The notes beneath the pieces were generated by a model that made no database searches, was not told where the DNA came from, and was given only the letters and a program-made list of their open reading frames with translations. A program made the position numbers and the translations under genes. DNA of 12,097 nucleotides from Nitrospirota bacterium (GTDB lineage: Bacteria > Nitrospirota > Thermodesulfovibrionia > Thermodesulfovibrionales > JdFR-88). This document shows, piece by piece, positions 6,715 through 12,097 of the stretch; position 1 is the first letter of the stretch; the number at the start of each line of letters is the position of its first letter. Location: contig JAJYJB010000076.1 in NCBI GenBank assembly GCA_021789735.1, positions 1 through 12,097 on the forward strand, given 5' to 3'.

Positions 6715-8052
6715 CTAAACGGCCCGGCGCAAAGTGAGCAGCGTTATCTCCGGAGGCATGTCGAGGCGCACCGGGAGCCAGATGGTGCCAAGCCCCCTGT
6801 TAACATACAGTGCGGCTGCCCCGTGACCGGCCCGTTCCTGCGCCGATTGTCCCCGTTCAGCTCTGCACGGTTTTAATTTAACTGTCCCCGGCCGGCCGGC
6901 TTCGCGTTCTCCCTCTCCTTTAAAAGGGAGGGTGTACATTCCTGCCACGAATTTCGTGTAGAAAAGCGCCGGGCTCAGTTCTTCGCCGTCGATCCCGATG
7001 CTGATCTGGCCGCCGTGGGTATGGCCGGCAAGGCTCAGTTCTATCCCCATCCCGGCCGCCCGGTAAAAGGAATTGGGGTTGTGAGAAAGCAATATGTTTG
7101 GCATGTCCCCGCGCACCAGGGGCTCTACGCCTTCAAGCATGTGCGTGTACCCGGATAAGCCCTTCTCCCGTTGGTAATCAACCCCGATGATATTGATCTT
7201 TTCGCCCTGAAACTCCAGGACCTCATTCTGTTTTCGCAGCAACCTCATTCCGTTGCGATGAAACAGCTCCTGCGCCAGGTGCTCCACCCTGGCATGGCCT
7301 TCGTGGTTGCCGTTACAGCCCCATACTCCCAGAGGCGCGCGCAGCCGGCCCAACTCGGAAATACAATCTTCCAGAGGATCGCCCTTCCAGGTTATAAAGT
7401 CGCCGGTGACAACGGCAAGGTCCGCATCCAGCCGGTTGGCCATTTCAACTGCGCGGCGCACTTCCGCACGGGACATGAAATCTCCTATATGGATGTCGCT
7501 GAGCTGCACGATCTTCAGCCCGTCCAGTTTTTCAGGCAGGTCCGCGACAGGTATATCGGACCTCCTGACATGGTAGTTCAACCGGGAGAAGAAGCCGTAT
7601 GCGAGGGCAGGGAACGGAGCGGCCCCGGCCAGAAAAACGCAATAGCGCAAAAAATTCCGCCGGGATCTTTCCAGGGACTTTCCCGGACAGGGACCGCGAA
7701 GGGCAGGCACGGCTTTCCCTGCCAGCCACGCGGTGAGCCGCACCGCGATCACCCCCAGCAGTCCCAGAAGAGCCGCAAACAACCAGACCCTGGCGGCGGT
7801 CAGGACCCAGTGTGCAAAGCCGCGGTGAGGGAAAAAGCGCACAAGAGGGGCCGCTCCGGTTGAAAGCAGCACCAGACCGGCGGCGGCCAAAAGCCACCGG
7901 AGCAATTTCCTGAAAACAGGCCGCCTGACGCCTCCGGACCACCGCCATGCTATCGCAAACCAGATGCCCTGGGCCAGGTACATCAGGCACAGGGCCGCAA
8001 GATAGGCGTTAATATGTGAAATTTTGCTGTAAACGAGTTTGATAAGGTCCAT
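6715..8052 (-). CDS. Membrane-anchored metallophosphoesterase with internal Tat-like motif
   Basis: A 445-residue calcineurin-like phosphoesterase, closest in motif pattern to YkuE/YaeI-type enzymes. Metal ligands appear in order: D186 and H188 (SDIHIG), D218 (VTGDF), N249-H250 (GNHE), H324 (LLSHNP), H344 and H346 (AGHTHGGQ). About four hydrophobic segments precede the catalytic domain (roughly 14-34, 51-71, 82-105, 138-156). The loop before the fourth contains S130-RRNFLR, a twin-arginine-like motif. Positive charges in loops 1 and 3 suggest N-terminus outside and catalytic domain outside the cytoplasm. Near the C-terminus, residues 376-411 are an extra segment between GMYTL and AAALYVNRGLG, in a place where the family has only a few residues; its DNA is repeat-like. 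The ATG at 8052 follows a GTG at 8055; neither has a clear ribosome binding site. An AATATT inverted repeat (8056-8069) lies just upstream. The substrate is unknown. Confidence 0.88.
   Translation of the reverse strand: MDLIKLVYSKISHINAYLAALCLMYLAQGIWFAIAWRWSGGVRRPVFRKLLRWLLAAAGLVLLSTGAAPLVRFFPHRGFAHWVLTAARVWLFAALLGLLGVIAVRLTAWLAGKAVPALRGPCPGKSLERSRRNFLRYCVFLAGAAPFPALAYGFFSRLNYHVRRSDIPVADLPEKLDGLKIVQLSDIHIGDFMSRAEVRRAVEMANRLDADLAVVTGDFITWKGDPLEDCISELGRLRAPLGVWGCNGNHEGHARVEHLAQELFHRNGMRLLRKQNEVLEFQGEKINIIGVDYQREKGLSGYTHMLEGVEPLVRGDMPNILLSHNPNSFYRAAGMGIELSLAGHTHGGQISIGIDGEELSPALFYTKFVAGMYTLPFKGEGEREAGRPGTVKLKPCRAERGQSAQERAGHGAAALYVNRGLGTIWLPVRLDMPPEITLLTLRRAV
6820..6932. repeat. Repeat-derived segment inserted in-frame in the phosphoesterase gene
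   Basis: The segment holds three repeat-like pieces. First is an imperfect palindrome of the CCCTCTCC type (6911-6932; CCCTC-T-CCTTT against AAAGGGAGGG). Second is a perfect GC palindrome CCGGCCGGCCGG (6888-6899). Third are two TGTCCCC copies 35 bases apart (6848-6854 and 6883-6889) around TTTTAATTTAAC. The first resembles the intergenic element at 311-343. Together they encode about 36 residues with no counterpart expected in the family, and the frame is kept on both sides. The outer borders are inferred from where the family sequence resumes. Confidence 0.6.
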
Positions 8053-8101
8053 CACAATATTAAAATATTAACATTACCTGTGGGATAACACGCATACGGC
8101 C

Positions 8102-8137
8102 AAAAAAAGCACCGGAGAAAATTTTCAGTCGCCCGGT
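8102..8137 (-). terminator. Rho-independent terminator after the amylase gene
   Basis: On the minus strand ACCGG (8137-8133 in plus coordinates) pairs with CCGGT (8115-8111). The loop contains the self-complementary GAAAATTTTC, which can extend the structure. A run of seven T (plus-strand A at 8102-8108) follows two bases later. It lies 10 bases beyond the amylase stop and separates that gene from the phosphoesterase gene on the same strand. Confidence 0.7.
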
Positions 8138-8146
8138 TTCGATTAT

Positions 8147-9670
8147 CTATTCCGGCGTAACATCGAATATATGGGTCTGGTATCCATCCAGAATGACATG
8201 TAACCCCTCATTGTTCACCTCCGCCCCTTTCCGGGGATATTGACGCCCATTCAGTTCATCGGTGAACAGATAGTCTTTCCCACGGTCAAGTTCCGGCAGG
8301 GGTATATTGCCCTGCGACATTCCATTGCCCAGATTGACCACTACAAGCTTCATCCGCCCCGCTGATTTCCAGGTATACGCGATGAGATCTTGATGGCTGC
8401 CGTCCGAAAACGGGAAAACGTCTCTCAATCGCCATTGGCCTTTGTGGAAGATATCCTGGCCGGTTATGGAAAGCAGTCTTTCGTAAAAGGCCTTTATATC
8501 CTTTTCCGGTGCTTCGGAAATAACGTCCCTGACGAGCTGCACGGGGACCTTTATCTTTTTCCCTTCCAGTTGCCCATGGTAAAAGAGCTTCATGCCTGGA
8601 AGCGTTGAAAAAAGGGCGGCCCCGGCGCGGAGCCTGCCCGGGCCGAAGGCCGCCAGGCTTCTGGCCTCATCATGGTTTTCAAGGAAGCGGACAAGTTTTT
8701 TCTGATAGCCGGTATCGGCGGCAAGGTGGAGCCTTATCTCCTGGGCGGACGAAGACCTGAGCCTGTCATAAAGCGTTTTATCATAGATATAATCAAAACC
8801 CATTTCCATAAGCCGCCATTCGGTATTCCAGTAAGCTTCTCCCATCAGGAGCGTACCAGAAAGGGCTGCGCGGGCCTGCTCCCAGAACTCCCCCGTGGGC
8901 AGTGCATTAATGGAGAAGCTCCCCCAGGTCCGGGCGAAGATATCATTAAGGACAAGCATGGCCATGTCGCACCTCAGGCCGTCGCAGTATCCGGCTATTT
9001 TCCCCATTTCAGACAGCATGGCCTTACGCAGGGCCGGATTGAAGTAATTAAGCTGGACGGTATCCGACCATGCGGGGAAATTCGGGTCTTTGCCCCGCGC
9101 GATGAACAGGGTTTTGCCCTCGCTTTCTATCCGGGAGAATAACGATGGGTCTTTTATTTTTGATTTTTTCCCCTCATATCCGGCCCTGCCCCCATATTCG
9201 GCACTGTCAGTCATGAAATAGTAATCCGGGTGTTCGGAAACCCAGGGATGGTCCGGGGCAGTGTGGTTCGGCACAAAATCCAGAATGAGGCCGATGCTGC
9301 GCTTATTAAGTGCATCCCTCGCTTTTTGAAGGTCCTCCCAGGTGCCTATCAGCGGGTCCGGCTCATAAGCCGCTATCGAGTAGGGTGATCCGGCAACATC
9401 GTTTTCTCCCCAGCCGGGAAGGATGGTGTCCAGATATTGCTTGAAAGGAGGCCATTCGGGGCTCTCTCTGAATATCCGCGTGCCCTCTTTGCTTCTTTTC
9501 CATACCCCCATCAGCCATACGTAATCGAAACCGGGTGCCAGCAGCCTGTCCCATTCCGTGGCCGGAACGGCCCCAAGTGTGAACCATTTCCCGTTTTTTT
9601 GCGAAACCTCATAAAGCCACTGTGCGGTGTTTATTTCATAGAGCCGCGGATTTTCCCTGCGATCAGCCAA
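8147..9670 (-). CDS. Cytoplasmic GH13 alpha-amylase-family enzyme
   Basis: A 507-residue glycoside hydrolase family 13 protein acting on alpha-glucosidic bonds. The four family regions are clear: DFVPNH (131-136), GLRCD with nucleophile D235 (231-235), MGEAYW with acid/base E278 (276-281) and ENHDE with D334 (331-335). R233, two residues before the nucleophile, is the usual invariant arginine. The C-terminal part (about 420-507) fits the beta-sandwich domain. No signal peptide is seen, so it should be cytoplasmic and act on glycogen, maltodextrin or a disaccharide; specificity cannot be decided. The start is a TTG at 9670 preceded by GGGGGAAGG, since no in-frame ATG fits before the conserved N-terminal YEINTAQWLY. 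It has no sugar-metabolism neighbours, its own promoter about 110 bases upstream, and a terminator after it. Confidence 0.92.
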   Translation of the reverse strand: MADRRENPRLYEINTAQWLYEVSQKNGKWFTLGAVPATEWDRLLAPGFDYVWLMGVWKRSKEGTRIFRESPEWPPFKQYLDTILPGWGENDVAGSPYSIAAYEPDPLIGTWEDLQKARDALNKRSIGLILDFVPNHTAPDHPWVSEHPDYYFMTDSAEYGGRAGYEGKKSKIKDPSLFSRIESEGKTLFIARGKDPNFPAWSDTVQLNYFNPALRKAMLSEMGKIAGYCDGLRCDMAMLVLNDIFARTWGSFSINALPTGEFWEQARAALSGTLLMGEAYWNTEWRLMEMGFDYIYDKTLYDRLRSSSAQEIRLHLAADTGYQKKLVRFLENHDEARSLAAFGPGRLRAGAALFSTLPGMKLFYHGQLEGKKIKVPVQLVRDVISEAPEKDIKAFYERLLSITGQDIFHKGQWRLRDVFPFSDGSHQDLIAYTWKSAGRMKLVVVNLGNGMSQGNIPLPELDRGKDYLFTDELNGRQYPRKGAEVNNEGLHVILDGYQTHIFDVTPE

Positions 9671-9774
9671 GACCTTCCCCCGTCTTTAAGTTTCTTTTGA
9701 TCCTTCAAGCCGGAAATTATCCCCTCTGTACATGGAATCTTCCGGCAATTATTCCTTCCGTCATGCAGGCACGC

Positions 9775-9813
9775 CAGTTGTCTCTACAAAATATAACCCG
9801 CTAGAGGCAACTG
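9775..9813. promoter_or_regulatory. Operator-like inverted repeat over the amylase promoter
   Basis: CAGTTGTCTCTA (9775-9786) and TAGAGGCAACTG (9802-9813) are inverted repeats matching at 11 of 12 positions, separated by 15 bases that contain the -10 element. A second perfect odd palindrome, GTCAAGTTGAC (9813-9823), overlaps the -35. The arrangement suits a dimeric repressor. No regulator gene is adjacent. Confidence 0.5.
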
Positions 9814-9817
9814 TCAA
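9790..9817 (-). promoter_or_regulatory. Sigma-70-type promoter of the amylase gene
   Basis: On the minus strand a consensus TTGACA (9817-9812) is followed after 16 bases by TATATT (9795-9790). Transcription would start near 9783, giving a leader of about 110 bases to the TTG at 9670. The leader contains an inverted repeat, GCCGGAA (9709-9715) with TTCCGGC (9740-9746), that could form a long-loop hairpin. No gene is seen in the leader. Confidence 0.7.
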
Positions 9818-9850
9818 GTTGACCGGCTTTTTTTGCAATTGAAAATTTGG

Positions 9851-9955
9851 CAGCGCCTGGTTTGAGTGAAAGCGGAGCCCGCCAGGCGGGGCGGATTGAG
9901 CGAGGCTTTTGCGGAGCAGGCATGTTGAACACCGCGTCGATATTTGATATGGTTT
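9851..9955. repeat. GC-rich intergenic repeat-like segment
   Basis: In the 380-base gap between the amylase start and the YciI-family gene, 9863-9917 contains TTGAGTGA and TTGAGCGA, two copies of GCGGAGC (9872-9878 and 9911-9917), and a hairpin CCCGCC/GGCGGG (9878-9883, 9885-9890). No open frame of meaningful length is present. The pattern is that of a small dispersed element or the remnant of one. From 9956 to 10035 I see only T-rich sequence and a weak possible -10, GATAAT (10006-10011). Confidence 0.4.
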
Positions 9956-10035
9956 GATTACAGAAAGGCGGAAGCCCTGACGTTAAGGTTTTTTGTTTTT
10001 TGTTTGATAATCAGAAAAAAAGCGAAAGGAAATGG

Positions 10036-10042
10036 AAGGAGG
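10036..10042 (+). promoter_or_regulatory. Ribosome binding site fixing the YciI-family start
   Basis: AAGGAGG is 8 bases before the ATG at 10051. It supports that start over the in-frame upstream ATG at 10000, which is in T- and A-rich non-coding-looking sequence. Confidence 0.8.
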
Positions 10043-10050
10043 CCCCCCAG

Positions 10051-10458
10051 ATGCGATTCATGATGTTAATGATCCCCCAGGGCTATGAGAGCGCCGCGCC
10101 CGGCAGCGTGCCGGATGCCGGGGCGGTTGAGGCCATGATGCAGTACAACAGGCAACTTAAGGAGGCCGGTGTGTTGTTGTCGCTTGAGGGCCTGCAACCG
10201 CCGTCAATGGGCGCCCGTGTCACTTTTTCAGGAGGCAGGCCGAAGGTGGCCAAGGGGCCCTTCACCGGGGTGAAGGAGGCTTTGGGCGGTTACTGGATGA
10301 TACAGGTGAAATCAAGGGATGAGGCAATCGAATGGGCCAAGCGCTGCCCGGTCCAGGACGGCTCGATAATCGAGATCCGCCAGGTGCAGGAATTAACGGA
10401 TTTTCCCGCCGATATTCAGGCGGTCATGGCAGGGTTTGAGGAATTGCAGCACCATTAA
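10051..10458 (+). CDS. YciI/DGPF-family small protein
   Basis: A 135-residue protein of the YCII-related (DGPF) family, a ferredoxin-like fold. The N-terminal strand MRFMMLMIP, the central KGPFTGVKEALGGYW (the position of the DGPF motif, here KGPF) and the later block EAIEWAKRCP with GSIIEIRQV follow the family order. The biochemical role of these proteins is unclear; in many genomes they sit beside ECF sigma factor genes, but none is adjacent here. The start is set by the AAGGAGG at 10036-10042. The neighbour downstream is a convergent histidine kinase gene 49 bases away, with no clear terminator between. Confidence 0.85.
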   Translation: MRFMMLMIPQGYESAAPGSVPDAGAVEAMMQYNRQLKEAGVLLSLEGLQPPSMGARVTFSGGRPKVAKGPFTGVKEALGGYWMIQVKSRDEAIEWAKRCPVQDGSIIEIRQVQELTDFPADIQAVMAGFEELQHH

Positions 10459-10507
10459 TCGCCGAGCGCGTTCAACTATACTTTTTATATGCTCCGGGGC
10501 TTTGACT

Positions 10508-11647
10508 CTATGCCTCGGGCAGCAGGATGTCCACGGTTGTCCCGCGGCCGCGCATGCTTGAGACCTTAACATCGCCACCCATCCTGGTTATCATTTTTTT
10601 GACGATCACCAGCCCCAGCCCCGTGCCCTGTTTTTTGGTCGTGTTGAAAGGTTTGAAGAGATTGTCCATTTGTTCTTTTGCCATGCCGCAGCCATTGTCC
10701 GCCACGCGGACCATCAGCGTCCTGCCAACTTTGAAAAGCCCAAAGAGTATTTCAGCTCCGGCAACGCCCGCAAGCGCGTCCACGGAGTTTGCCACCAGGT
10801 TCAGAAGGACCTGCTTCAAGGCCCTCGGGTCGCACAGGGCGGATGCGGGAAACGCCGCGTCCAGCGCCACATTTATGCCCTTGTCCGGGAAATCGCATTT
10901 TATGAGCGAAACGAAATCGGCCAGAAAAAAGGACAGCTCCAGCTTCCGGATCTCAAGGGCCTCGTCTCTGTTAAAATTCTTCAGGGATTTCAGGAGGTAC
11001 TCCATCCTTGCCACCTCTTTATGGATGCGTTCCAGGCATGCTCTCATCGAAGGGTCGAGTTTTGCCTCCAGAACGCCAAGGGAAAGTTTTATGGAGTTCA
11101 GGGGGTTTGCAAGTTCATGCCTCAGTCCGGAAATGGCATAACCCAGGCTATTAGTCGTGCTTGCCGCCTCGGCTATGGATTCCAGCCGCATCCGTCCGGT
11201 CACGTCCTGGAAGACCGACACGTAGCATGTCACCCTTCCCGTCCTGTCCCTGACGGGAGAGATGGTGCCCTCGAAATGGACAAGCTCCCCGGTTTTTTTT
11301 CTGTTTGTCATGCGTCCGGCCCATGTTTTGCCGGCGGTCACCGTGTTCAGGAAACCAATGTATAAGGACCTGTCGTGCCGGTGGCTGCCCAGGACCACCG
11401 GGGATCTGCCCATCACATCCTCCCTGGAATATCCCGTGGCCCGTTCAAAGGCGGGGTTAACGTACTCTATCTTTCCCTGCCTGCATATTATCATCACGAC
11501 CTCGTCCGTGGATTCCACGGCGGCCGCCAGGCGCGCCTTCTCTTCCTCTGCCCTGTCCAAGCCGGATATCTCCTGCCTGGCGAAGACCGGACCAAAGGAA
11601 GCAATGGGAACTAAGGGACCTGGCCCTGGATCATTTGCCGTTTGCAT
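10508..11647 (-). CDS. Soluble PAS-domain sensor histidine kinase (orphan)
   Basis: A 379-residue histidine kinase without membrane segments. Residues 1-30 are Pro/Gly-rich, about 35-150 form a PAS domain (EYVNPAFERATGYSREDVMG at 61-80 is typical) with a PAC-like end (VFQDVTGR), and the kinase core follows. The phospho-acceptor is H177 in LRHELANPLNS; N-box residues lie in NLVANSVDAL (283-292); G1 is DNGCGM (317-322), the F-box LFKPFNTTK (330-338) and G2 GTGLGL (341-346). All catalytic motifs appear intact. The start at 11647 is supported by GAGG 7 bases upstream. No receiver domain or response-regulator gene occurs in the window, so its partner is elsewhere. A cytoplasmic ligand or redox signal is likely, but the PAS ligand cannot be deduced. 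Confidence 0.93.
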   Translation of the reverse strand: MQTANDPGPGPLVPIASFGPVFARQEISGLDRAEEEKARLAAAVESTDEVVMIICRQGKIEYVNPAFERATGYSREDVMGRSPVVLGSHRHDRSLYIGFLNTVTAGKTWAGRMTNRKKTGELVHFEGTISPVRDRTGRVTCYVSVFQDVTGRMRLESIAEAASTTNSLGYAISGLRHELANPLNSIKLSLGVLEAKLDPSMRACLERIHKEVARMEYLLKSLKNFNRDEALEIRKLELSFFLADFVSLIKCDFPDKGINVALDAAFPASALCDPRALKQVLLNLVANSVDALAGVAGAEILFGLFKVGRTLMVRVADNGCGMAKEQMDNLFKPFNTTKKQGTGLGLVIVKKMITRMGGDVKVSSMRGRGTTVDILLPEA

Positions 11648-11809
11648 TAGAAAGCCTCATCCTTCAATGACAGCGGGAAAGAAATAAAAATAACAAAAGA
11701 TCGTCCAATACCCACAAAGCAAATCAAAAACCGCATACATTAGATTAAAAATTTCTCGTGGTAATGGATGTAATTAAGGTCACGCTTGCGGGGATATAAG
11801 AAAATTTAT

Positions 11810-11836
11810 CAAAAAGAAAGATTGTTGGCCAACAAA
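11810..11836 (-). terminator. Possible terminator of the tRNA-Pro transcript
   Basis: A perfect 14-bp palindrome TTGTTGGCCAACAA (11822-11835) lies 13 bases beyond the tRNA 3' end. On the minus strand it is followed by a pyrimidine run (TCTTTCTTTTT). It may instead be a protein-binding site, since the loop would be only four bases with a 5-bp stem. The rest of 11648-11809 is A/T-rich, with no feature recognised. Confidence 0.45.
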
Positions 11837-11848
11837 TGGGAAAAAGTC

Positions 11849-11927
<79 letters not shown>

Positions 11928-11936
11928 TACCAGATA

Positions 11937-11965
11937 GTTTAAGGGGTTTTTAGAAGCCAAGTCAA
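11937..11965 (-). promoter_or_regulatory. Probable tRNA-Pro promoter
   Basis: On the minus strand TTGACT (11965-11960) is followed after 17 bases by TTAAAC (11942-11937), with predicted initiation about 5 bases before the tRNA. The -35 is good and the -10 weak. The -35 abuts the start of the tandem repeats at 11966. Confidence 0.45.
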
Positions 11966-12060
11966 GAAACCGACTTGCCTCATCAAAAATCTAAACGAAA
12001 CCGATTCGTTGCCTCATTTAAGAATCTAAACGAAAATAGCCTCTTGGATTTCGATTCGGG
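11966..12060. repeat. Degenerate tandem repeats, possible insertion-sequence end
   Basis: Two units of 31 and 35 bases (11966-11996 and 11997-12031) share GAAACCGA, TTGCCTCAT and ATCTAAAC in the same order. A partial third begins at 12032 with GAAAATAGCCTC. The spacing within units varies by a few bases, and no unique spacers separate them. They lie between the tRNA-Pro promoter and a possible gene start at 12069. Such subterminal repeats could be transposase-binding sites at one end of a mobile element; this is inference. Confidence 0.5.
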
Positions 12061-12068
12061 AGGCGGGA

Positions 12069-12097
12069 ATGGGGCTGACGATGGACGAGAAGAGGTC
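12069..12097 (+). CDS. Start of a truncated reading frame, possibly a transposase
   Basis: An ATG at 12069 opens a frame reading MGLTMDEKR before the window ends, with GGGAGG (12058-12063) 5 bases upstream as a good ribosome binding site. A TMDEKR or TMDERR start is something I associate with some integrase-type insertion-sequence transposases, and the repeats just upstream fit a mobile-element end. Nine residues cannot prove this; it could be any gene, and the second ATG at 12081 is also a possible start. Confidence 0.35.

Noticed and set aside
6702..6730. Direct repeat GCCCGGCGC (6702-6710 and 6722-6730) at the phosphoesterase stop
   Set aside because: Nine bases of GC-only sequence in a GC-rich region can recur by chance, and no other element feature accompanies it.
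6145..6876. Plus-strand open frame of 243 codons
   Set aside because: It is a shadow of the HD-domain and phosphoesterase genes, which carry clear catalytic motifs on the minus strand; its own translation is Ser/Arg-rich with no recognisable domain.
10527..11141. Plus-strand open frame of 204 codons
   Set aside because: It lies opposite the histidine kinase core with all its motifs; the shadow protein is Ser/Arg/Pro-rich without a domain.
11966..12060. CRISPR array
   Set aside because: The units differ in length (31 and 35), abut one another without unique spacers, and only two and a half copies exist.

Overview
The window is about 12 kb of moderately GC-rich bacterial DNA (by eye somewhat above 50% GC) with densely packed genes and frequent use of ATA (Ile) and AGG (Arg) codons. 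That codon habit, a short-form ThiC and the gene mix resemble Nitrospirota or deltaproteobacterial/Desulfobacterota-type Gram-negatives. This placement is a low-confidence impression: there is no marker gene in the window. No phage, CRISPR, toxin or conjugation locus is visible. The content is mainly housekeeping, with several unusual repeat and regulatory structures.

Layout. 1-96: a rho-independent terminator immediately upstream of a thiamine operon. 97-3199 (+): thiS, thiG, thiE, thiC, which make the thiazole half (ThiS sulfur carrier, ThiG synthase), the pyrimidine half (ThiC) and join them (ThiE). thiE and thiC overlap by 4 bases; thiS and thiG are separated by 144 bases that hold a palindromic repeat. 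ThiF, ThiD, ThiL and the dehydroglycine source (ThiH or ThiO) are not in the window. 3221-3697 (-): a universal stress protein, convergent with thiC and divergent from the next gene. 3827-5749 (+): an ABC-F ATPase with a C-terminal coiled coil. 5796-6620 (-): an HD-domain phosphohydrolase with its own good promoter. 6715-8052 (-): a polytopic membrane metallophosphoesterase with an internal twin-arginine motif and an in-frame repeat insertion. 8147-9670 (-): a cytoplasmic GH13 alpha-amylase-family enzyme with a strong promoter overlapped by an operator-like inverted repeat and followed by a terminator. 9671-10050: a 380-base intergenic region holding that promoter, its leader and a GC-rich repeat. 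10051-10458 (+): a YciI/DGPF-family small protein. 10508-11647 (-): a soluble PAS histidine kinase with no response regulator beside it. 11849-11925 (-): tRNA-Pro(CGG). 11966-12060: degenerate tandem repeats just before a possible gene start at 12069 that runs off the window, possibly the end of an insertion sequence.

Only the thi genes clearly work together. The other genes look like independent transcription units. I did not find a convincing new multi-gene system. The items most worth a second look are the repeat-derived segment inside the phosphoesterase, the tripled hexapeptide in ThiE, the three-helices-then-Tat layout of the phosphoesterase, the amylase operator, the terminator just upstream of thiS, and the repeat cluster beside tRNA-Pro.
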